A DNA stretch of 46,420 nucleotides, taken from the NCBI GenBank assembly GCA_016234535.1, contig JACRBH010000237.1:1-46420 (forward strand). Reading direction: 5' to 3'. The notes beneath the pieces were generated by a model that had not been told where the DNA came from, did no database searches, and worked only from the letters and a program-made list of their open reading frames with translations. Position numbers and translations under genes: made by a program. This DNA comes from Chloroflexota bacterium. Its GTDB lineage: Bacteria; Chloroflexota; Anaerolineae; Anaerolineales; Villigracilaceae. Shown piece by piece: positions 8,040-14,235 of the stretch (position 1 is the stretch's first letter; every line of letters begins with the position of its first letter).

Positions 8040-8423
8040 CTATGGCTCCAACGCGGCCTCTGCCTGGATGTGCGCATCTATTTCGGTGCGGTGGATTTTA
8101 TAAAAACCCAGTGCTTCCTGTATTTGCGTATGTGGTAGATCGTAATCTTCGGCAATTTCAGCAGGGGTATTATTTTGGGCGGCAATGACGATGGTCTGCA
8201 CCCGAATCCCTGTCCCGCGCAATATCGGGGAAAGAGAACCTGATGCGCCGCGGCGATAGGTGATGTTGGGAAATTCGGGATCATCCAATCCTTGCAGGAG
8301 TCCGCCAACTTTTTCTGCTACTGACCAAAGAATGAATTGATTAAGCGAAACACCCTGCTTTTTTGCCAGTCGTTCCGCATCTCGTTTTAGCTCATTAGGG
8401 AGATTTAAAGCATATCTTGTCAT
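8040..8423 (-). CDS. Ribbon-helix-helix + DUF433 antitoxin
   Basis: 127 residues with two DNA-binding parts. Residues 1-42 (TRYALNLPNELKRDAERLAKKQG...SLNQFILWSVAEK) resemble a HicB/CopG-like ribbon-helix-helix. Residues 60-115 are DUF433 (PILRGTGIRVQTIVIAA...TPAEIAEDYDLPHTQIQEALGFY), a winged-helix antitoxin domain. Most DUF433 antitoxins are this second half only, so the N-terminal addition is notable. ATG 8423 is chosen because AGAGG precedes it by 4-5 bases; a GTG five codons upstream has no such site. The toxin gene follows after 1 bp. Three evenly spaced half-sites over its promoter suggest autorepression. Confidence 0.85.
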   Translation of the reverse strand: MTRYALNLPNELKRDAERLAKKQGVSLNQFILWSVAEKVGGLLQGLDDPEFPNITYRRGASGSLSPILRGTGIRVQTIVIAAQNNTPAEIAEDYDLPHTQIQEALGFYKIHRTEIDAHIQAEAALEP

Positions 8424-8438
8424 AAGACCTCTCTTCAC

Positions 8439-8482
8439 GATGTCACATACGACATCATAAATGACATCTGTTTTAGAGTCAA
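8439..8482 (-). promoter_or_regulatory. Promoter with three phased operator half-sites
   Basis: On the minus strand TTGACT (8482-8477) and TATGAT (8459-8454) are separated by exactly 17 bp. GATGTC-type half-sites sit at 8439-8444, 8451-8456 and 8463-8468, stepping by 12 bp; the first is inverted relative to the other two, so the first pair forms a palindrome. They overlap the -10 and spacer, as expected for autorepression by the antitoxin just downstream. Confidence 0.65.
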
Positions 8483-8548
8483 GATTATCCTATCTGGGAT
8501 TACCCACATCTTTTACGCTTGCCAGTTCTAAAGGGAAAGGCAAACCTC

Positions 8549-8618
8549 TGCCACGGATTTCACTGATTGGCGCGGATTTTTTAAATTCAATCCGTGAAAA
8601 TTCGTGAAATCCGTGGCA
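8549..8618. repeat. Inverted-repeat element, 15-bp perfect arms
   Basis: TGCCACGGATTTCAC at 8549-8563 and its exact reverse complement at 8604-8618 enclose an A/T-rich middle with a second GCGGATT/AATCCGTG pairing. Non-coding, between the toxin-antitoxin promoter and the end of ppgK. Confidence 0.7.
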
Positions 8619-8695
8619 AAAACTCTTGCCTTGCAATCAGATAACTTGTGGGTAATCACCAGTATCCAATCGCCCAACCAATTCGACCATCTTCC

Positions 8696-9430
8696 TTATT
8701 TCCGCATCGCCCCGAGCGCCGCGCCGACAATGCCTGCTTCGTTCAAAAGTTGAGCTGTGACAACGGGTGTATCAATGGTCAGCAACGGCAAATATTTTTC
8801 AGACTCCTTGCTGATACCGCCGCCGATGATAAACAGGTTCGGCCAGAAAAGCCTTTCCATTGTCTTCAAATATTTATTCAGCCGTTTGGCATATTTCTTC
8901 CATGAAAGATCGTCGCGTTGACGGGCCGCATCGGAGGCGCGGGTTTCAGCATCTTCACCCTCTATTTCGAGGTGACCAAATTCCGTGTTGGGAAGCAACT
9001 GTCCGCGGTGGAAGATCGCAGAGCCGATGCCTGTCCCAAGTGTAAGCATGATAACCGTCCCGGGTTGACCGCGCCCGGCGCCAAAGGTCATTTCGGCCAG
9101 TCCCGCTGCATCTGCATCGTTGATCATGGTGCAGTCACAGCCTGTGACCTTGGTAAAGAGCGCATCCGCGTTCGTGCCGACCCACTTCTCTGAGACATTG
9201 GCAGCCATTAAAGTAACCCCGCCTTTGATGGGGGCAGGGAATCCTATGCCAATCGAGCCATTCCAATTAAAAGATTGCGCAATCTTGTTGACTACTTCTG
9301 CAACAGGTTCAGGCTCGCCATTTTTCGGCGTCTTGATGCGAAGCCGCTCTGTCAATAGCTGGCCTGTTTCAATGTCAACTGGTGCGCCTTTGATGCCCGA
9401 TCCGCCTACGTCAATTCCGAGAATGTGCAT
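8696..9430 (-). CDS. ppgK: Polyphosphate glucokinase (ROK family)
   Basis: 244 residues, typical of PpgK, which phosphorylates glucose with polyphosphate (or ATP). Motifs: phosphate loop [15 protein letters not shown] at 5-19, [12 protein letters not shown] with the catalytic Asp, [12 protein letters not shown] as the second phosphate-binding loop, EFGHLEIEG in place of the Zn-loop of other ROK proteins, and the C-terminal [14 protein letters not shown]. The short [13 protein letters not shown]...RDDLSW segment is characteristic of PpgK rather than of sugar-repressor ROK proteins. ATG 9430 has AGGA about 9 bases upstream. No operon partner is evident. Confidence 0.92.
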   Translation of the reverse strand: MHILGIDVGGSGIKGAPVDIETGQLLTERLRIKTPKNGEPEPVAEVVNKIAQSFNWNGSIGIGFPAPIKGGVTLMAANVSEKWVGTNADALFTKVTGCDCTMINDADAAGLAEMTFGAGRGQPGTVIMLTLGTGIGSAIFHRGQLLPNTEFGHLEIEGEDAETRASDAARQRDDLSWKKYAKRLNKYLKTMERLFWPNLFIIGGGISKESEKYLPLLTIDTPVVTAQLLNEAGIVGAALGAMRK

Positions 9431-9512
9431 GATATGTTCCTATGTTTGGATTTTGTAATTGAGGGATTTAACCACATATATTTTGTGGGGACAATACGAA
9501 ACGAGCACTGCA

Positions 9513-10211
9513 TCAAATCAATTTTTGTATATGTTCTGTGTGATCGCGTTCATGCCAGAGCGCGCGCCGCAGCACCTTGCGCGGACTCCAGAGCTCGCCA
9601 TCCACCCCTACAACCTGATTCACATCCTTCAACGTTGGCAGGGTTTCATTCATCAGATTGCGGACGATCTCAATTCGTTCCAAAGGTTCCCTGGGCACTT
9701 CGTTACGAGGAAACGCCAGTCCGAGCCGATCCAGATACCACCACTCCGCGCCGCCTATATGATTGACGATTCCGGTGATGTCCCACCGTTCGCCTTGTTT
9801 TTTTGTGGCCCATTGTTCAGGTGTGAGGCTTTCAATGACGGCCAGCAAATCGGCATGTGACCATGCCAGCAGTTTCAGCCCGCGATCAATATCAGTTTCG
9901 GTGAGTGGTTTCCAATCGTGATCGAAGAAAGGCTCCACGTCATAACCGTTCTTTTCGATGCGGTCAAAGCCCTCATTGATTATGTAATCCGTCCATACCT
10001 GTTCGAGATGAGGCTCAATCGTTCCATCCAAAGGAACCCAGGATGGTTCATGGTTATTGATCCACCTGGCATAGTTTCGAATCGCATAGACTGAATTTGC
10101 GAGGGCTTCCTGTTCATTCCCGCCATAGGCATAACAACCGGGGTGTTCAAGCATCCATGCGATGGAACGAAATCCTTCATTGTTATTTTCAATTCCAATT
10201 CGAAGTCTCAT
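9513..10211 (-). CDS. DinB-like protein with N-terminal HicB-like segment
   Basis: 232 residues. The first 50 or so (MRLRIGIENN...HPGCYAYGGNEQEAL) read like a HicB-type fold. Residues 90-232 are a four-helix DinB/YfiT-like domain, with possible metal-binding His residues at SHADLL, VNHIGGAEWW and the C-terminal LWHERDHTEHIQKL. DinB-like proteins of this type are often thiol-dependent transferases, but many have no known function and I assign none here. GGAG lies 8 bases upstream of ATG 10211. It is 82 bp upstream of ppgK on the same strand. Confidence 0.75.
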   Translation of the reverse strand: MRLRIGIENNNEGFRSIAWMLEHPGCYAYGGNEQEALANSVYAIRNYARWINNHEPSWVPLDGTIEPHLEQVWTDYIINEGFDRIEKNGYDVEPFFDHDWKPLTETDIDRGLKLLAWSHADLLAVIESLTPEQWATKKQGERWDITGIVNHIGGAEWWYLDRLGLAFPRNEVPREPLERIEIVRNLMNETLPTLKDVNQVVGVDGELWSPRKVLRRALWHERDHTEHIQKLI

Positions 10212-10413
10212 CGGCTATTCTCCTTGTCTTCTGGCTACAGGTAAAACTTTCGGTGTGAGAATACTCGTGGATTATAGCATCTCGAAAATGCTTCCCTGAG
10301 ATCATGCCCATTACCGGCTGGCCAGCCCAAGGTCAGGTTTGAAGCGGGCAGGCACTGCTTCCTAAAAAGTCTCATAGTTTCATAAGAATTTTAATTCCCG
10401 CATGGTTTTCTTT

Positions 10414-10419
10414 TATAAT
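10414..10419 (+). promoter_or_regulatory. -10 element close to sigma factor start
   Basis: TATAAT ends only 8 bases before ATG 10428, so the transcript would start at or next to the start codon (leaderless). No clear Shine-Dalgarno is present, consistent with that reading. Confidence 0.4.
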
Positions 10420-10427
10420 CAGCCATC

Positions 10428-11066
10428 ATGACCTCACGAACCAATGAAGCCTGGCTTGCAGACCTTAGAGATACTGGTGTAACACATGCGGATGCGTTGA
10501 ACGATCTGCGCGACATCATCCAAAAAGGCCTGCCATACGCCCTCACCCGCTGGCTTTCATCCGACGATCCGCTCTTTCAGCCGCTGGTCGAAGAAGTGAC
10601 GCAGGAAACACTATTGCGGGTGTTGGATCAACTCGACACATTCGAAGGGCGCAGCCTCTTCACCACCTGGGTACACAAGATCGCCATTCGACTCGCCCTG
10701 ACTGAACTTCGCCGCAAACGCTGGCGGGATGCCTCGCTCGATGAGTTGACTGAAAATGAAGACGCTCCTCCGCCCCCCGGCCTGCTCGCTGATTCTCAGG
10801 CATCTCCTGAAACTTCGGCAGAGCGCGCCGACATGCTTGTCCACGTCCGCCGCATTCTGGAGGAGGAATTGACGCCCAAACAGCGCGAAGCGCTCATCCT
10901 GCTGGGCTTGCAGGATATGCCGATGGAGGAAGCCGCCAAACGCATGAAGACCAACCGCAACGCGCTATATAAGCTTTTACATGACGCCCGCCTGCGGCTG
11001 AAAAGACGCCTCGCCCTTGAAGACCTTACGCCGCAGGACCTTTTAATGGCGTTCGAGCATAAGTAA
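10428..11066 (+). CDS. ECF-type RNA polymerase sigma factor
   Basis: 212 residues. Region 2 (about 25-100) shows the sequence VEEVTQETLLRVLDQLDTFEG followed by LFTTWVHKIAIRLALTELRRKRW, the usual -10-binding helix and Arg-rich end. A Pro/Ala-rich linker (ENEDAPPPPGLLADSQ) leads to region 4 (about 140-200): LTPKQREALILLGLQDMPMEEAAKRMKTNRNALYKLLHDARLRLKRRL, a helix-turn-helix for the -35 box. The downstream gene is a zf-HC2 anti-sigma factor. Between them a 90-bp inverted-repeat element has inserted exactly at the stop codon and carries a terminator. Which stress it answers to cannot be told. Confidence 0.92.
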   Translation: MTSRTNEAWLADLRDTGVTHADALNDLRDIIQKGLPYALTRWLSSDDPLFQPLVEEVTQETLLRVLDQLDTFEGRSLFTTWVHKIAIRLALTELRRKRWRDASLDELTENEDAPPPPGLLADSQASPETSAERADMLVHVRRILEEELTPKQREALILLGLQDMPMEEAAKRMKTNRNALYKLLHDARLRLKRRLALEDLTPQDLLMAFEHK

Positions 11067-11155
11067 CTCACCTGTTCGGACTGCGGGCTTTATTCCGCGT
11101 TTTCGGCAAGAAGCGGACTAAAGTCCGCAGTCCAACTTTTTTGCGTAAGGTGAGT
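11066..11155 (+). mobile_element. MITE-like element with ACTCACC/GGTGAGT ends
   Basis: ACTCACC (11066-11072) and GGTGAGT (11149-11155) are terminal inverted repeats, flanked by the 5-bp direct repeat AAGTA (11061-11065 and 11156-11160). The 43 bases at the right end are identical to those of the copy at 42113-42204. No coding capacity. It has entered at the sigma-factor stop codon, which the target duplication keeps as TAA. Removing it would leave sigma and anti-sigma genes about 30 bp apart. Confidence 0.75.
11113..11142 (+). terminator. Terminator carried by the element between sigma and anti-sigma
   Basis: GCGGACTAAAGTCCGC forms a hairpin, extendable with AGTCC, followed by AACTTTTTT. In this orientation it faces transcription from the sigma gene toward the anti-sigma gene. 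Confidence 0.6.
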
Positions 11156-11194
11156 AAGTAAGATTAACTTTTGATTAATCGTCAAGTTTTCAGC

Positions 11195-11482
11195 ATGATG
11201 ATGAAAAAATTCACCCAAAGCATTCAAAACCTCTTCAAACCGCAGGAACCATTGACAGACGATGTCATCCTAAAGTTCCTGAAAGTTATGGAGAGTGCCC
11301 GCGCCGAAGAAATGACTTGCAGCGAGCTGTTCACGCAGTTGGATGAATTTGTGGAGAGGGAGGTCAACTCGAAGGATGCCGAGAAGATCATGCCGCTCGT
11401 TCAGGAGCACCTGGATATGTGCTCCGACTGTTGTGATGAATACGAAGCGCTTTTGTCGGTTTTGGAAAATACCAGGGAATAA
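11195..11482 (+). CDS. zf-HC2-type anti-sigma factor
   Basis: A small cytoplasmic protein of about 95 residues with the zinc-binding pattern of anti-sigma factors: an early Cys in MTCSELFTQLDEFVE, then HLDMCSDCCDEYEALL (His-x3-Cys-x2-Cys). No membrane segment, so this is a soluble, probably zinc- or redox-sensing type rather than a transmembrane one. Partner by position is the ECF sigma factor upstream. The start is uncertain: three consecutive ATG codons lie at 11195, 11198 and 11201, with no convincing ribosome site, and a TTG at 11171 is also in frame. The upstream element may have displaced its original expression signals. Confidence 0.8.
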   Translation: MMMKKFTQSIQNLFKPQEPLTDDVILKFLKVMESARAEEMTCSELFTQLDEFVEREVNSKDAEKIMPLVQEHLDMCSDCCDEYEALLSVLENTRE

Positions 11483-11505
11483 AAAAATGATTTTGGATGT
11501 ACGCG

Positions 11506-11543
11506 CAGAAGGACACTGATAAAAAAAAATCAGCGTCCTTCTG
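11506..11543. terminator. Hairpin between converging genes
   Basis: CAGAAGGACACTGAT and ATCAGCGTCCTTCTG pair with one mismatch around an A-rich (T-rich on the other strand) loop. It lies between the anti-sigma gene and the DUF1684 gene and may serve both, although the T-tract after the stem is weak. Confidence 0.45.
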
Positions 11544-11564
11544 TGTTTTCAGCGTCCCTTTTGT

Positions 11565-12071
11565 TTATTCGTGGAATAACTTCTCCCCTGCGCGCACCGC
11601 AACCTTCAGGCGATTCTCCGCCGGGGTGATCGGGCAGGACCACATTTCGTTATAAGCACAATATGGGTTATAGGCAATATTGAAATCCACAAGAAAACGG
11701 CCGCCGGGCAATGGCTCAGGTTCAAGATAACGACCTGCCGGGTATGTTTCACTGCCGGCAAGTGAATCCACGAACGGCAGGAAGAACCCGTGCTGACTCT
11801 GGTAAATGGTCAACTCCTCATTCACACCGTCCACCTCGAAACTGAATTTGCCGAACTTCTCATAGACTTGAACATCTCCCGTCGAAGTCTGCATCTCAAA
11901 TCTGGGCTTGACCGGGAATTCATCCACTTTTACTTCGAGCCGCAAGACATCGTTTTCAGGGAAATAATTCAAGCCGTGAAAATTTTTCTTTTGCTCACCT
12001 GTCAACGGGCTTTGCGGATGGCTGCCGAAGAACTCATCCTTCTCCGCGCGAAAGGTTTCCAACTCTGTCAT
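11565..12071 (-). CDS. DUF1684 family protein
   Basis: 168 residues. The family's hallmark C-terminal half is clear: YPAGRYLEPEPLPGGRFLVDFN, AYNPYCAYNEMWSCPIT, PAENRLKVAVRAGEK. The N-terminal part (FRAEKDEFFGSHPQSPLT) is also typical. DUF1684 proteins are conserved, beta-rich and of unknown function; I see no signal peptide. ATG 12071 is chosen because GGAGG lies 4 bases upstream, excluding a longer frame. It is convergent with the anti-sigma gene and divergent from the response regulator gene. Confidence 0.88.
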   Translation of the reverse strand: MTELETFRAEKDEFFGSHPQSPLTGEQKKNFHGLNYFPENDVLRLEVKVDEFPVKPRFEMQTSTGDVQVYEKFGKFSFEVDGVNEELTIYQSQHGFFLPFVDSLAGSETYPAGRYLEPEPLPGGRFLVDFNIAYNPYCAYNEMWSCPITPAENRLKVAVRAGEKLFHE

Positions 12072-12149
12072 TGTTCCTCCGATATTCATGCAGCATAGAC
12101 TGTGGCGCGGCATGGATTCTTACGAAATCATTGTCAGTTAAAAAGCCCC

Positions 12150-12178
12150 TTGCCAATTCATCTGGTTTATGCTATTTT
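12150..12178 (+). promoter_or_regulatory. Candidate promoter of the response regulator operon
   Basis: TTGCCA (12150-12155) and TATTTT (12173-12178) are 17 bp apart, 19 bp before the start codon at 12197, which also has GAGG six bases upstream. Confidence 0.4.
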
Positions 12179-12196
12179 TAGTCATCGAGGCAAACA

Positions 12197-12577
12197 ATGA
12201 CAACTTCACAAAAAACAGTCATGATCATTGAGGATGAACCGGATGCAGCCGAGATGTTCGCGGAAATGATGCGCGTAAATGGCTTCCGCGTCTTGAAGAT
12301 GTTTTCCAGCGTGCCGGCCATCCCGATGCTCTCCCACGAAAAACCAGATGTTGTCATTCTGGATATTATGATGCCCGACATCTCCGGGCTTGAAGTCCTG
12401 CGTTATATGCGCCGTGAAGCTGAACTTGCCGAAATTCCTGTCATCGTGGTGTCTGCCAAAAGCATGCCCAGCGATATAAAGGTCGGCCTGGATGCAGGCG
12501 CTTCCATCTATCTCACCAAACCTGTCGGCTTCCTTGATCTCAAACAAGCCGTGGAACAGGTACTACAAAAGGCTTAG
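12197..12577 (+). CDS. Single-domain response regulator
   Basis: 126 residues, a lone receiver domain with no output part. Acidic pocket EDEPD at 12-16, phosphoacceptor Asp56 in VVILDIMMPDISG, the conserved Ser in VIVVSAKS, and Lys in LTKPVGF. It probably passes phosphate or acts by protein contact, like CheY or Spo0F. No kinase is adjacent; kinases at 28.8-33.6 kb are far away. It leads an operon with thpR (9 bp downstream) and rsfS, an unexpected grouping of signalling with RNA/ribosome maintenance. Confidence 0.9.
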   Translation: MTTSQKTVMIIEDEPDAAEMFAEMMRVNGFRVLKMFSSVPAIPMLSHEKPDVVILDIMMPDISGLEVLRYMRREAELAEIPVIVVSAKSMPSDIKVGLDAGASIYLTKPVGFLDLKQAVEQVLQKA

Positions 12578-12586
12578 CCATTTCGC

Positions 12587-13183
12587 ATGGGTCTTCTGCG
12601 CGCCTTCATCGCCATCGAATTTCCCCAGCCTATAAAGGACGCAATCGAACGACAAACCGCGCGCCTCCGCCAAACATTGGGAAACGATCTTATCCGCTGG
12701 GTTCCCGCCCAAAACATGCATTTGACTTTGAAATTCCTCGGGGACATCGCCGCCTCGCATGTGGATTTCCTGAAACAGATGCTCGCCCGTGAAGCGGATA
12801 CACATCCGCAGTTTGACTTGCAAATCGGCGGCCTCGGTTCATACCCGACCTCGAAAAGGCCGCGCGTACTATGGGTCGGACTCCACGCTCCGGCAGACCT
12901 GGCCTCCCTGCAAAAAAGCATCGAAGCCGGCGCATGTCGTTTGGGATATGAACAGGAAGAACGTCCCTTTTCCCCGCATCTCACACTAGGCCGTGTTCGC
13001 CAGAACCTAAGCCCCGCAGATTTACCCAAAATCCGCGCCGCACTCGATAATATTCAACTTGGCAATATTGGCACAGCCAGAGTAGACTCTGTACATCTGA
13101 TAAGAAGTGATTTACAACCCAGCGGATCCATCTACACCAACCTATTCTCCGCTCCACTATCCAAAACAAGAGGTGAAATCTGA
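12587..13183 (+). CDS. thpR: RNA 2',3'-cyclic phosphodiesterase
   Basis: 198 residues of the 2H phosphoesterase superfamily. Two HxTx motifs are seen, HLTLKFLG at about 46-53 and HLTLGRV at about 131-137, preceded by AFIAIEFP at the N-terminus and RWVPAQNMH before the first motif, as in bacterial ThpR/LigT. The enzyme opens 2',3'-cyclic phosphate ends of RNA. Its stop codon overlaps the start of rsfS within CTGA. No strong Shine-Dalgarno is seen before ATG 12587, so translation may depend on the gene upstream. Confidence 0.92.
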   Translation: MGLLRAFIAIEFPQPIKDAIERQTARLRQTLGNDLIRWVPAQNMHLTLKFLGDIAASHVDFLKQMLAREADTHPQFDLQIGGLGSYPTSKRPRVLWVGLHAPADLASLQKSIEAGACRLGYEQEERPFSPHLTLGRVRQNLSPADLPKIRAALDNIQLGNIGTARVDSVHLIRSDLQPSGSIYTNLFSAPLSKTRGEI

Positions 13184-13524
13184 ACGCACTGGAACTTGCT
13201 CGTGAAATCGTCAACTCCCTGGAAGATAAAAAGGGGGAAGATATTGTCCTGATAGACTTGAAAGACATCGTTTCTTTTACTGACTATTTTATTATCTGCA
13301 CCGGCACCAGCGACCGCATGGTGGACGCACTCGCCAGTGCCACCATCGAAGACATTCGCACCAAACATAAGAAGAAGGGAAAAAAGCAGGGCTTCGCCCG
13401 CGACGGCTGGGTCATCGTGGATTATGGCGATGTGATCCTGCATCTCTTCTCGCCCGATCAACGCAGCTTTTACAATCTCGAAGAATTATGGGAAGATGGA
13501 AAAGTGTTGCTGAGATTGCAGTAG
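13180..13524 (+). CDS. rsfS: Ribosomal silencing factor RsfS, apparent CTG start
   Basis: 114 residues: LARE(IV)...KKGEDIVLIDLKDIVSFTDYFIICTGTSDRM, VDYGDVILHLFSPDQRSFYNLEELW, the classic RsfS/YbeB layout. It binds ribosomal protein L14 and blocks joining of the subunits when nutrients are low. The frame contains no ATG, GTG or TTG before codon 27, inside the conserved core, while a stop lies just upstream at 13174-13176. The best start is CTG 13180, with AGAGGTG 4-5 bases before it and a CTGA overlap with the thpR stop, mimicking the common ATGA coupling. Full family length supports this over an internal TTG at 13258. Confidence 0.92.
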   Translation: MNALELAREIVNSLEDKKGEDIVLIDLKDIVSFTDYFIICTGTSDRMVDALASATIEDIRTKHKKKGKKQGFARDGWVIVDYGDVILHLFSPDQRSFYNLEELWEDGKVLLRLQ

Positions 13525-13570
13525 GGCTGTAGAAAAGTAGACAGGTAAACACGTAGACATGTACACAAGC

Positions 13571-13605
13571 AAAACATCCCATGCTTTATGGCACGGGATG
13601 TTTTT
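13571..13605. terminator. Bidirectional terminator between rsfS and ndk
   Basis: AACATCCC/GGGATGTT stem with GC pairs inside (13573-13602), A-tract on the left and TTTTTATTT on the right, suited to both converging genes. It is embedded in a larger degenerate inverted repeat made of GTAGACA and GGTAAAC words (13534-13630). Confidence 0.75.
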
Positions 13606-13644
13606 ATTTACCTGTTTACTTGTCTACATGTTTACGTTCTAAAA

Positions 13645-14097
13645 TTACTTCTCAAACACCCACTGATCCACTGCGCGCTTCCAATCCACGAGTTCTTCCG
13701 CCTTGAACCAGAGCGCCACTTCGCGTTCACCGGTTTCAGGTTTATCCGAAGCATGGATCAGGTTGCGGCCAACTTCGAGCGCAAAGTCATGGCGGATTGT
13801 GCCGGGCGCAGATTCCGCGGGCTTGGTCGAGCCGACAGTCTGTCGCACGGCGGCGACTGCGTTGGGGCCTTCCCACACCATCGCCATTACCGGCGCAGAT
13901 GTGATGTATGAGATCAAACCATCATAAAAAGCCTTGCCTTTATGTTCGCCATAATGCGTCTCAGCCAAAGACTGGCTGACTTGAATAAATTTTGCAGCCA
14001 CGAGTCGAAGTCCACGGCGTTCAAAGCGGGCAATCACTTCACCGATGAGTCCGCGTTGCACACCATCGGGTTTTACAAGTACGAGCGTTCTTTCCAC
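13645..14097 (-). CDS. ndk: Nucleoside diphosphate kinase
   Basis: 150 residues; balances nucleoside triphosphates using ATP. N-terminal TLVLVKPDGVQRGLIGEVI and the ALWFKAEELVDW end are canonical. The active-site block reads GTIRHDFALEVGRNLIHASDKPETGEREVALWF, with the phospho-histidine in NLIHASD as in all NDKs. ATG 14097 is the natural start. It is separated by an inverted-repeat element from the TPR gene upstream. Confidence 0.97.
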   Translation of the reverse strand: MERTLVLVKPDGVQRGLIGEVIARFERRGLRLVAAKFIQVSQSLAETHYGEHKGKAFYDGLISYITSAPVMAMVWEGPNAVAAVRQTVGSTKPAESAPGTIRHDFALEVGRNLIHASDKPETGEREVALWFKAEELVDWKRAVDQWVFEK

Positions 14098-14127
14098 AGA
14101 AAATCCTCCAAAATAAAAATTATGTTA

Positions 14128-14230
14128 TGCCCCGTCATTGCGAGGGCGATATTCTTCGTCCGAAGCAATCTCCTCTTGATAATTGAGATTGCTTCGTCGG
14201 GGAACACACCCTCCTCGCAATGACGGGGCA
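14128..14230. repeat. Palindromic element, 18-bp perfect ends
   Basis: TGCCCCGTCATTGCGAGG (14128-14145) and its exact reverse complement (14213-14230) bound 103 bp. Inner arms GAAGCAATCTC/GAGATTGCTTC make a cruciform-like layout. A related element lies at 19517-19642. It sits directly after the stop of the TPR gene and before ndk and could act as a terminator-like hairpin. Confidence 0.7.
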
Positions 14231-14235
14231 CTGTA

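Noticed and set aside
10414..10427. Classical Shine-Dalgarno site for the sigma factor gene
   Set aside because: None found; the TATAAT position fits a leaderless transcript better.
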